From positions 1,426,001-1,490,000 of the forward strand of contig OZ345354.1 of NCBI GenBank assembly GCA_977006965.1: DNA of 64,000 nt, read 5' to 3'. The notes under the pieces are model-generated. The model saw only the letters and a list, made by a program, of their open reading frames with translations, did not search any database and was not told the DNA's origin. The first letter of the stretch is position 1. Every line of letters begins with the position of its first letter. This document shows positions 1-9,556 of the stretch, piece after piece. A program made the translations under genes and the position numbers. This stretch comes from Phymatolithon calcareum. Taxonomy: Eukaryota > Rhodophyta > Florideophyceae > Hapalidiales.

Positions 1-408
1 AACTTCTTTCACAAACGTTAAGCCTACTCATTTCACCTTTATGTCACTCCCCTTTTACGCTTTTCTCGCCCTTGTGCTGTTCCTCCCTCTTTCGACATCA
101 TTCTCAGCCTCTTTTTACACCTTTTCCCCTTACTGCTCTCCTTGACACGCCCCATTTTATCTTTGTGCCCTTCTTATCACTCCCTTTTACCACACCTCAT
201 TTTCCCCTTGCGCCCATTGTGTTTTTCCCTTGCCTCTGATACGGTCCTTATAGAAGTCCCCATTTACCGCTTCCGCCTCTGGTATTCCTCCACCCACCTC
301 TTACCCTTTGCGACCCATGCCTCAGGTACGCCCCTTCTCTCGCTCCCTATCTACACATGTGTACGCGTGTACTTTCCGACCTAATGTCACATCAAAAAAT
401 GTATTTTC

Positions 409-563
409 GAGTGATCGCTCACCTCAGTGTAAATCCACCCTGTTGAACTTTATCTTGTTACTGCATACAGCCAATAGATTTCGCACAGAAAGAGGAAAAC
501 TGGGGATTGCCGAGTGATCCCTCACCTCAGCGCGTATCCACCCTATTGAACCTTATCTTTTAA
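409..563. repeat. Diverged direct repeat, about 50 bp, period 103 bp
   Basis: The block at 409-460 (GAGTGATCGCTCACCTCAG, then ATCCACCCTGTTGAAC) recurs at 512-563 with a handful of substitutions. The starts are 103 bp apart, so this may be two units of a decayed tandem repeat. No coding sense is apparent. Confidence 0.7.
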
Positions 564-1064
564 AAATGTAACCAATGAGAATCAAAAGAGACACCGACAG
601 ACACACACACAGACAGACAGCGATTTTAGTAGCAGTGGAAATGATCTACTATAATGACAAGTTACACGTTAAAAAAGCTAAAAAAATCTATAAAACGAAA
701 TCGAAACAGCTCGCTCACGCCATAATCGTAAAGCCGAGCTTTTCTTCTGTGCGAGAAGTGTCGCAAGTACTACCTTTTACAATCGCTTCATTCTTTGCTT
801 GGAGCGAAAATGTACTGCCCACTAAAAAGAATCACACCTGCCGTGCCGCAAGAAAACGACCGCCGCCAAAGGGTCGGCTCACCCTTATATGCCAAAGAAA
901 CGACCGTGACCAGTCGACAAGAATGTTGCAGACTATAGGGAGTCTTTTACAAGTTGGCAAAATGTGATTAGCACGGTTGAGGAAGAAATTGGTAATGAAA
1001 TCACTGGTCGCGCAAGCACGTCACTGCGTGTAAAATGCGTTCTAATTCAGCACCTGGTGAAGAA

Positions 1065-1086
1065 GACTACGATTTTAATCGTAGTC
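1065..1086. repeat. Short inverted repeat
   Basis: Ten-base perfect arms (GACTACGATT / AATCGTAGTC) flank a 2-nt centre. It belongs to the class of sequence-unrelated palindromes found between genes throughout the window. Confidence 0.7.
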
Positions 1087-2705
1087 GTCTTAAAAGACCG
1101 TAAAGATAGTTAATGTCAAGGCAAAAAAGCCTGCTACAGGTGGTTCAGCCCGATCGGCAGCTGGGTCAAGCCCACGTCGGCAATACGTAGTAACGCCACG
1201 CCCTCCTTACAGCACTCGTCATCGCCAATCTTCATCGAAAAGCGTCAATTTTCCGACTCCATTCGGAACCAAAAGCTAACTAGAGGACCAACCAATCTAC
1301 AATGAAATCCATGGAAGCACTGAACGCCCTCTTGGGGCTCTCTTGGCTGCGCCCTGCAAGGTTCTTGAGACCACGCATCATAAGAGGAGCTTGACGTCAT
1401 CACTATTGACCATGAGCCAAGTACTGCTGCTCATGGCATACAATGCTTCGAGCGCCAAGTTCTGTTTCCAATTAGGGGAAATGTTTTCTGTTACTTCTTT
1501 AGAGTTCGTACTCTTAGTTGATATTTGGTGTGAATACCCCTAGAGCTATGGAGGGGAAACCATACTGTCGTGTGGGTTGTCTCCAGCTTCAGGAAGTGTC
1601 TTCTCCTGTTGCGGTTTCCATCCCTCAACTTCAAGTATAAGATATATACTATTCTTCCCGTGCTCAAATCGGCACTCTTATTCGATGGTGCTAAGAGAGT
1701 ATACATGTGAAGATGAAAGTCTGGCCTTAGGGCTGGCCGATTCGTGTGAACACATTTATTCCGCCAGCTTGCGTGGTTGATACTTGTTTTCTATTCTCTG
1801 CCGTCCATGCTTAATTTCACCAGCACATGACGCAGCGAAGACTAAGTGTTGTGACTTTAGTTGATGCATAGTTAGTGCTGAATTTGTTGCTTAGTTCCCT
1901 CTTCTGGAGAGAGCTTTCTTCCTTAAGTAGTCTAACTATGGAGAGTGTGCCCGTAGGGGCGCACTGTAGGTGAAATAAGTAGACTAGCGCCGATCGTTGT
2001 CAATTTCGGTTCACTCGATGACTAACAATGAACCGCAAGTGAATACACAATGAACGGTCAGCTACCTTACACACTGTGAACGGCAAGTGAACGTTTCGGT
2101 GTTACACTGAACAACTCAATGGTAACTCATTTTAGTCGTCGACCATCAGTCATTCAGTCAATTCAGATGCTGTAGTTACGTTCGAGAGGGTTCTGGAATC
2201 CACGTAACGCCCACGAAGAAGAAAAGGAAGACTGTGAACGGGATGACGACTTCTTTTGCTGTTCAAATCAACGGCAAAGTTTTCAAAGTGAGTAAAACGA
2301 CACTGGTATGCTCATCATGTAGTCAACTGGATGGTGTCGCAAAATGCATCTGTCGCTCTTCAACTGGTTGATACTGTTGTGCCAAGCATGTTGTTGATAT
2401 CCACGAGCATGACGTCTTTGACGAGCCTGATAATGGATAGATTTCGTTTGCAAAAGTTATACGATTCTCATTCCCTCAATTGAGGGAATAGTAGTTAGTG
2501 ATCCTGTAATGAAATGTATCTAGCGGCGAGGCCAGCGTCACGGCACGTGGACATACAATATGGAGTTGAAGAAGAGAAGCTTGACGAGTGCGGTCGACTC
2601 GAATGTGGCTATGTTTACATACAACATAAGAACGTTTTCGTGATACTGTCGGACATCCCAAGGAGATCGTCCACACCCTGCAAATGCGACATGTCAAATA
2701 TTTAG

Positions 2706-4328
2706 TCAAACACAATGAGCCGTGTTGTTAGCAGTACTCTCCAGAGACTTATCATTACTTTGCTGGGGATAGATATCTCTTCCAAATTCCTTCTCGACGG
2801 CGAGAATGCAGCTCACGAAATCGGAAGGCAGTTTCTCCAAAAGATCTCTAGAGATATTCGTAAAGTCAGGTTTAAAAACTTCCAGTGAGCTGGCGGCAAC
2901 AGCATTGGCTTTCTTATGCGACTGGGCACTTGTCGCAAGAGCAAAACCTAAGGCCCCCATAACTTTTCCCGCTTCGTATCGACGAATGCTTTTCGTCTTC
3001 AACTGTGGGTCATCCAATACCTTTTTCACAAGGTTGATATAATCCCCCATGTGCGGAATCAATAAACCATCCACCACATGCTTGCCCAGACAAGCCAGTC
3101 CCATAATTGCGCCGTAATGAGTAGTAAGCGACTTGTGAGGATCACGAAAAGCGTCAATAAGAGTTTTTGTCACCCGAGATTGAATGTGGGGATATCGGTC
3201 CCTGTACTTGTAACAAATATCATGAAGAATCCGCGCTGCAAAATCTCTAAGCTTCCAATGGTTTTCACGAGGTTTGCTGTACAAACGTTTTGCCACAATA
3301 CACGACAAGATTGTCGGCAGCAGTTGATGAAGGTAACTTTCCATCTGAAAATTTGGATTGGATAAAAGCGCGCGAACCAGCCGCATCGAATTCAGCAGCA
3401 TTGGCAAATTTTTGAGAGACTTTTGAACAGTTTCGCGTACATAAAGGGTGAAATACGGCAGCAGTTGTACAAGGCCAGGCTCCTCCGCAATAGAAGCCAA
3501 ACATGCATCAATGCGAAGTGCATTGTCTCCCGCTAATGTTTCAGTAACATCGTCAAAGTATAGTTGCAGCTCCTTACTAAGAACATGCTTCACGACGGGT
3601 AGAATTTCAGCCTTCGCACTGTCATCGCGCTCGGTTTTCACCTCTGTCATTCCATCCTCATCCCCATCTTCAGAGCTGCGCGGTAACGGATTTTGTGGAA
3701 TCGCCGGCTGAACGCCATTGATTGCAAGCCAGTGAGGTGCAACGGTGACCTCCAATGGAAGCGGTGGAAGCCCAGTCTCGACAAGAGATTTGATATTGAC
3801 TTCCGTGTCCGCCGTGAAGAACAAATCCGATGCTCCCTCGACATTTGCGAAATGGAGCGGACCGCCAGACGGGGGTGGAGCGATTCGCACACGATTTTTC
3901 GGGCTCTTGCCGTTCGGGACTATGAGAGGCGTCAACGCGGGTGGAGTTTTGGACGCAGCTGTTCGTCCGAAACCGTAAATAGGGGCGACATTACGCAACC
4001 GAAGCGCGGCGTTGATATCCTCTGGGACGAGACGCGAACGCTTTGAATGCTTCATGAACTTGACGCTGTCTTGTATGATTTCACGCAACCGATACTCCGC
4101 GTCCGGTGCTAGAACAGCTGCTGCAGGTTCTGTGAGATTAATCGTGTGCGGCAGACCTTGACCGATTATGTGGACAAATTCGGTACTCAGCCTTGCCGCA
4201 TCGTTGGCTGCCGGCTTCTTCAATTCGGCTTCATCGTTTGGAGACTCTTTCCTTTTTCCGAGCACACTGGAAGGTGAACTAAAAGCGTTTCGTTCTACAT
4301 TCTCAGTCTTCAATACCTCGTTCGTCAT
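2706..4328 (-). CDS. TAF6: TFIID subunit 6 (TAF6)
   Basis: TAF6 is a histone-fold subunit of TFIID (and of SAGA in many lineages). It pairs with TAF9 and scaffolds promoter recognition by RNA polymerase II in the nucleus. The ORF opens upstream at a TTG (4409). I use the first ATG, at 4328, which gives 540 aa. After about 30 acidic or Lys-rich residues comes the histone fold, with IIQDSVKFMKHSKRSRL followed by EDINAALRLRNVAPIYGF, the TAF6 signature around helices alpha2-alpha3. The C-terminal half is the TAF6 HEAT-repeat domain, with YFDDVTETL, then NHWKLRDFAARIL and TTHYGAIMGLACLG. Length is normal for the family and there are no internal stops. Its upstream region carries two abutting perfect palindromes. 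Family assignment is secure; complex membership is inferred from the family. Confidence 0.93.
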   Translation of the reverse strand: MTNEVLKTENVERNAFSSPSSVLGKRKESPNDEAELKKPAANDAARLSTEFVHIIGQGLPHTINLTEPAAAVLAPDAEYRLREIIQDSVKFMKHSKRSRLVPEDINAALRLRNVAPIYGFGRTAASKTPPALTPLIVPNGKSPKNRVRIAPPPSGGPLHFANVEGASDLFFTADTEVNIKSLVETGLPPLPLEVTVAPHWLAINGVQPAIPQNPLPRSSEDGDEDGMTEVKTERDDSAKAEILPVVKHVLSKELQLYFDDVTETLAGDNALRIDACLASIAEEPGLVQLLPYFTLYVRETVQKSLKNLPMLLNSMRLVRALLSNPNFQMESYLHQLLPTILSCIVAKRLYSKPRENHWKLRDFAARILHDICYKYRDRYPHIQSRVTKTLIDAFRDPHKSLTTHYGAIMGLACLGKHVVDGLLIPHMGDYINLVKKVLDDPQLKTKSIRRYEAGKVMGALGFALATSAQSHKKANAVAASSLEVFKPDFTNISRDLLEKLPSDFVSCILAVEKEFGRDIYPQQSNDKSLESTANNTAHCV

Positions 4329-4614
4329 TATGGCCACGGGAAGCCAATGTGAGCAAGGAGGTGAATCAAACGCAAGGAACAATATTCGCTGCGGACGGCG
4401 CGCAGACAAACGCGGAGCCCCAACGTGCGGGAGGGGCGCTTATGTCAAAATGAGTGTTTCCGATCGGCGAGCGGCAAGCGCAACCCAAAGAGTGTTTTGA
4501 AGAATTTGTTGTAGTGCCCCGTACCCCTTTTTCAGAGTATGACCCTGTACATGATAGCATTGAATGCTATTATGCACAGGATAAAAATTTGTATTGCCGT
4601 GCTTCTTCAGTGAG

Positions 4615-4638
4615 GTAATCATACAATTGTATGATTAC
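4615..4638. repeat. Perfect 24-bp palindrome
   Basis: Half-site GTAATCATACAA is followed directly by its exact complement with no spacer. It abuts the 32-bp palindrome at 4639-4670. It lies about 290 bp upstream of the TAF6 start codon. Confidence 0.9.
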
Positions 4639-4670
4639 GCTGGTGCAAAATATTAATATTTTGCACCAGC
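4639..4670. repeat. Perfect 32-bp palindrome
   Basis: Half-site GCTGGTGCAAAATATT is followed immediately by its exact complement, starting at the base after the preceding palindrome ends. Such a sequence can extrude a cruciform or fold as RNA. Confidence 0.9.
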
Positions 4671-4885
4671 AGCGCCCAGCGCACGTCAGGCAGCTCAATG
4701 GCTCATTCACGCTGTCGGATTTCTTGAACTTCTATTGATCCAGTATGAGCCCTGCACGGAAATATCTGTCCGTGCGAAGCTCATGTTTTGTTTGATTAAT
4801 AGTACTCGTACAAAGCATCGTGCATGATTAAGGCCAAAACAGAATATTTCGGAAGGTAATCCCGAAGCAGCTTTTGCGTCCCATA

Positions 4886-5212
4886 CAAAGCATTGGAAAA
4901 AATAATTGCTATTGTAATTATTTAAATTATTGTTCCAATAATTTATTCCTGAGTCTCGCATATTTATTGTATTTATTGAGATCGTCGTGGTTGCGACAAT
5001 TATTGTATCGGACTCCTCATTTTTTCGATCCGGTTATTCTATCGCGACAGAAAGTAGCAAGAAGGATCCAATAATTCGGGGAATAACCAGTTATTTATAC
5101 CTCGCTGAACTTGAATACAATAATTTATTGCTTCTGCGTTCAACAATAAATTATTTATTCTCGACACTTTTCGAGAAAAGAATAAAAATAAATAAATAAT
5201 TCCAATGCTTTG
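4886..5212. mobile_element. hAT-type MITE, 327 bp, with 8-bp target-site duplication
   Basis: The terminal inverted repeat CAAAGCATTGGAA at 4886 is matched by TTCCAATGCTTTG ending at 5212. Both ends are bounded by the same octamer GTCCCATA (4878-4885 and 5213-5220). An 8-bp duplication with termini beginning CAAAG (the YARNG pattern) is the hAT signature. The interior is AT-rich, contains nested inverted segments and has no transposase, so the element is non-autonomous. The exact duplication argues for a fairly recent insertion. Confidence 0.85.
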
Positions 5213-6067
5213 GTCCCATATCATACAGCGGTGTAGCGAAAGCCTGTGAAAGAAGAAGTGGACAGAGCTGGAGGATCATTAGAGCAAAGAATTAGCAGAA
5301 TAGTACCAAACTAATCATGTTTGCCCGGGTTTATTGCTTGAGTGCTGCTAAATAATCGCAGTCAGATGCTTCGCTGCATAGGGCCTTCTGTGGAGCTGAG
5401 TTTTCATTTCTGGCCACAGCGATGGCCTATCGAAACTGCAGACGATTCCAGGCGCCGAAACTCCACGATACCAAAGCCAGATCCGTAAAAAAGGTCAAGA
5501 AGGTGCATTATTATACAGCAGCGAAAGGGAATGGACAATGTAGTATTAGTTTGAGGAGTAACATGTGCGACCCACCAATTTACTCTAACGGCTCTGAATA
5601 CAGCTTCATCCTAACACATCCCTCCTACTTCGAAGTTACACTTCAGCACAGGGAGTAGACACCGATACCGCACCACCAGGCATTGGGTTTTAAATACCGA
5701 TTACCAAAATTGGGTAGTCGGTTTTTAAAAAAATGGATCGTCATTTTTTCTGCAGTATTTTTTCAGTTTTTTTAAAAAATGATCTGGCCAAGGTTCAGAC
5801 AAATAACCCGACTGATGTTCAGTGACGCCAGGAACGCGAATTGGTGTAGCCGCGCATTCTCGACAGAGGGCACAGTTGCAATAGCAAAATGAAATTTCTA
5901 GTGTCAAATACTCATTTCATGCAATACTGCATATCAGGAACGCTGTTCTATGCTTTAGCAACTTTGAGGAGACCCAGCTCTATTCTTCCTTCTACTGTAT
6001 GATACGCAGATACAGTTTTGTGCGAAATTTTCTCTTCTCTGCAAGTCGGCGACCCTTGAGCTTTATC

Positions 6068-6089
6068 ACAATATTTTGCAAAATATTGT
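6068..6089. repeat. Perfect 22-bp palindrome
   Basis: Half-site ACAATATTTTG is followed by its exact complement with no spacer. It lies just 5' of a longer foldback. Confidence 0.85.
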
Positions 6090-6112
6090 TAGAAATGGTG
6101 GTGCATGGTAGA

Positions 6113-6208
6113 GTGTAAGCAAACCCTTGAGAATACAGGGATCTTATACTGGATTGTTTTTAAATCCAATAAGATCCCCGTATTCTCGAAGCTTGCTTCC
6201 ATTACACC
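6113..6208. repeat. Imperfect foldback, arms about 45 nt
   Basis: The left arm contains GAGAATACAGGGATCTTAT. The right arm contains the near-complement of it, ending in ATTACAC, which pairs with GTGTAA at 6113. A short T-rich loop separates the arms. If transcribed, it would give a hairpin of pre-miRNA-like size. No relationship to the neighbouring MITE ends was seen. Confidence 0.65.
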
Positions 6209-6643
6209 ACCTCAATGCCAAAGGCATTGTTTCCACACCTTCAAAGTAGCCCAGCCTTTCCTGTGTCTCAGATTTATGAAAACCGTGTACAGTACATTTA
6301 ATGTACAAGTGGGGTCCCTGTTAGTGCACCCCACGTTAGCCCGTAGCAAAGGCACTAAAGGGTACGGTGCACTACAACATCCCTAATTATAGCCTCCACA
6401 GAGGCCTCAACAACAAGAGTAATGTCCACAATCTATCATACCTTTCAATGCAACATATTTAGGCACCACAGGAAATCGGGATAGGCACAATAGAGCGCAC
6501 TAAATTGGCAATGCACTGTATTGCACGATGCTCATCTGCATCATTTTGGAGAAACTACTCCTGTCTAAGCCTGAGTACGAGAGTCCAGTCCACCGTCTGC
6601 CCACCCCCATCTCGACGACATCAACCTCTCTCCGTCCAACGCT

Positions 6644-7843
6644 ATGTACCACGGACTTCGAAAGGTGCTCACCACTGGCGTAGGCCGAAGCTCCAAAGAT
6701 GAGCGTGTCGCCAAGGTGGATGACTCGTTCACGCGGCTTCACAAGGGCCTCCTGTCTCTGCAGTGGGCAATCGACAATTGTGAGGCAACCTGGTCTGCAC
6801 AGTCCTCTTTCTGCAAGTACCTTCCGGCCATTGCCGCAGACACTTACGCTCGTGATGACACTGCCGCCCGTACTGCCATAGCCGCTGCCAAGGATGCTGT
6901 AGCTGGTCTCACAACCTCGAACGCAGCCGCCCACCTCGCACCCGTGAAGAGTGAACTCAGTACCCTCCTCGGCCGCATGAAGAAGCTTGACCAGCGGAAA
7001 ACAGAGTGGACAAGGACAATTTCTGATAAGGCATACTACGACGACAGACACGCTAAGGTCGTTGCCGCGCTGGAGAAAACCGGTGCTCCGCCCACTGCTC
7101 GCGAAACAGACCGCCTTAAACGCGCACTCTCGAAGAAGACGCAGGCTGCAAAGGATGTCGAACGTCTCTCCGCACTGCTTCACGGAGAGTTCCAAGAAGT
7201 TGCTGCAGAGCGTCTCCATCTAGCAGATAGGGTTTTTCTCGCTGTTCTCGCGACACAGTCTGCCAATGCGCGCCGTGCAGACCTATCCTCCGTACACGCC
7301 TTGCTCGTGAATTCTCGATTTGGTGCTCGCGAAATTCCCGTCCCTGCCCGCGACCATGCGCTTAGAGCAACGCTCACGGGTGTTGACCCTCCCCAACGTG
7401 TTTCCACTTCCAGTTCCGACCATTCGCCGCCTCCCCCGCATTATTCACAGTGTTCCGAAGCCCCCAATAGTTCACCACCACAGCTAAACGAGTATCACGT
7501 GCACACGTCATCGCCGCCACCGCCGCGCCCACCGGCGGTCGGCTTGCCTGCCCCGCCGCCAGTTGTTAGCGGGCCTATGTGTGCACCGCCACCGCCGGAC
7601 GGTTCCGCCCAGTACTCTAACGTTCACGCCCATGTATGGCAGCAGCATTTTCAGGGCGGCGCTCAGTCTGGGGTAAACTGTCCCCCTGTCGGGGTATCCA
7701 ATCCCGCAATTGATACGCATGCACAGCATGTGCCCACTGGCTTCAGTCCGTCTGCACCACCGCCACCATCAAGTGCACTTGATCCTCTGTTTCAATCTTT
7801 TGACACAGGCGGTGGCGACATTGAGTTCTTCCCGAGAAGTTAG
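6644..7843 (+). CDS. BAR-domain protein with proline-rich tail
   Basis: This is probably a membrane-curving adaptor of the amphiphysin/Rvs type, acting in endocytosis or at the cell cortex. Residues 1 to about 225 are almost wholly helical. They carry the BAR-like pattern of an early DDSFTRLHKGL segment, a DDRHAKVVAALEKTGAPP segment and a following heptad-rich helix. Residues 240-399 are disordered and proline-rich, with several SPPPPxxP runs suitable for SH3 or WW partners, but no SH3 domain is present in the protein itself. The ATG at 6644 opens a clean 399-codon frame. A 239-codon frame on the opposite strand over 6500-7219 is a compositional shadow. The BAR call rests on pattern rather than alignment. 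Confidence 0.68.
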   Translation: MYHGLRKVLTTGVGRSSKDERVAKVDDSFTRLHKGLLSLQWAIDNCEATWSAQSSFCKYLPAIAADTYARDDTAARTAIAAAKDAVAGLTTSNAAAHLAPVKSELSTLLGRMKKLDQRKTEWTRTISDKAYYDDRHAKVVAALEKTGAPPTARETDRLKRALSKKTQAAKDVERLSALLHGEFQEVAAERLHLADRVFLAVLATQSANARRADLSSVHALLVNSRFGAREIPVPARDHALRATLTGVDPPQRVSTSSSDHSPPPPHYSQCSEAPNSSPPQLNEYHVHTSSPPPPRPPAVGLPAPPPVVSGPMCAPPPPDGSAQYSNVHAHVWQQHFQGGAQSGVNCPPVGVSNPAIDTHAQHVPTGFSPSAPPPPSSALDPLFQSFDTGGGDIEFFPRS

Positions 7844-9556
7844 GGCTGATGATGAGATTGGATTAGACAAAGTGTAGGTATGTGAAGTTTACTCGTGTGA
7901 TAATATTTATTTCCGTCTGCCGCGGCTTTTATTGTGTTGATGTAAAATTACCATGCGTTAACTTGTAGACTTTGTAAAGACCAACAGGAATAAGATTTTG
8001 CGAGCGGGATCGATGTAAGGACAGAGAAGTCCCTCCGCGCACTTCGGACTGGAGTGCGATCGCATTTTGATACATGTGCCCATTGCTGTTTTTCCGTTTA
8101 CTCCTCAGTGCGCTCCAGCCACTTGTTGCCACAGTGCTGCTTCGATAAGTGCTGATGACATAACGTATTATCGACACTCTAAGGATAAGCATTAAGAATC
8201 TTGATGGGAACATTGGAACATTGCATGTTCAATAGAGTACTTTTGAGGCAAAATTGAATGCTGAGCTTCCTATCGAAGTGGAAGAAGGGAAAAGCTGTGA
8301 GTAATCTCAACCATCTCACTTGACTCGAGAATACGACAACATCGTTTGTACAGTACTCGTATTCAGTGAAACAGTCCAACATCGTCGATATCAGTCATGA
8401 TGTGGAGCTGCAGATTTGCATTGCAATCGCCAGAGGAACAATCTGCGCAGAAGAAAACACTGAGCCAACGCAGCCACGGCCCGATGTTATCATTGTTTAG
8501 GACAGGTTAAAGTACTCTTTGCCGTCAAGTATGGCACAAAGATTTAATTGTTCGTAGTTTTGGTCAATGAGCGACAGAACTCACGTAGCTCTCCAAGGAT
8601 GGCGGCGTCGCCGCCATAACGTTACTGAAGAGATCTGCAATGTCGATGCAGATTCTGAAAATCATCCTCCTTTCCCTGCAACATGCTACATTGTCAGTGC
8701 GATAGCCCTAGAGAAAAACCTCCGAAGGAGGGGAAAAATGTTTTGAATCAAAGTTTGGCCGCGACGGGGAACGAACGTGGTGTTTCTGGTCCTTCTTTAT
8801 TCGAAAACCTTGCATTTTCTTCAGGTTGGAGTTCGATTCTCCAAATTGTCGCTCAGATTCGGGATACGAAAATAGTTGCACTTTGGTTGAAGTCACTTTT
8901 TCTCGCGTTCATCATCTTCCTAGGCAGCCGACATGTCCATGAGCAAAAAATAAGCCAGCTCGAGGCAAGTATTGGCAATTCCAAAATTCACCAAGTTGGC
9001 TCTCCCGCACTGTGTGAGCGTCCCTTTCCGGCCACTATCACTGGCTTGTGACGGCAGATGTGACAAAGTCTGACATGAAGCCGCGACCGGGTTCGTATAA
9101 GCGCGCTGACCTTGGTAGCATCAATAGCGACCGATACAAATACAGGCCACCAAGCTTGTGGTCATCATCGGCTGAGATTGCGGGCAAATTCAACAGTGTC
9201 GCTGACACTGAGATAAATTGCCCAGGCCAATCGGGCTTGGTACCTCAGACAAAATCTGTGTAACAGGTGGATCTTGCGAGCGCCGTCGAGGGTAGCGAGA
9301 TGCCCAGCGGCATCATGCGCGGATTGGTCGGCATGTAACGCCACATGATTCGGATGTACTTGTCATGCACCTCCAGAGCACCAGAGCCAAGCCCGAGCCA
9401 AGCGAGCAGCCCGGGCACACTCACATCTGCCTCGACCTAGAAAGCAGTTAAATACCAACAATAAAGACTGAAAAAATAATAGAAATCCTGGTTCAGAACT
9501 ACCAGGATAAAAATGGGTACATTCTAGATCGTCTTCATGGAGGTGAGAATGAAAAA
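7844..9556. other. Intergenic, no gene recognised
   Basis: No convincing gene is seen between the BAR gene and SEC3. A GC-richer patch at 9270-9360 reads as an uninterrupted peptide on the minus strand (YIRIMWRYMPTNPRMMP) and could be a stray coding shard, but I cannot name it. The 122-codon plus-strand frame at 8683-9051 shows no family features. Confidence 0.4.

Larger units (their letters stand above)
1..2705. other. Gene-free stretch downstream of TAF6
   Basis: I see no convincing gene. Bases 1-370 are strongly pyrimidine-rich on the + strand, with loosely repeated CCCTTTTAC-like words. A 50-bp direct repeat and a small palindrome are listed separately. Bases 590-620 hold a short CA/CAGA simple repeat. 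The open frames here are short, have biased composition and match nothing I know. Confidence 0.5.
4329..6643. other. Intergenic, hairpin- and MITE-rich
   Basis: No gene is supported in the 2.3 kb between TAF6 and the BAR gene. It holds abutting perfect palindromes (4615-4670), an imperfect hairpin around GCACGGA/TCCGTGC (4746-4783), a hAT-type MITE (4886-5212), a perfect 22-bp palindrome (6068-6089) and a foldback (6113-6208). The 78-aa frame at 5422-5658 has no recognisable domain. Confidence 0.6.

Noticed and set aside
6500-7219. 239-codon frame antisense to the BAR gene
   Set aside because: Antisense shadow of a well-supported gene; Cys/Val/Gly-rich, no family features.
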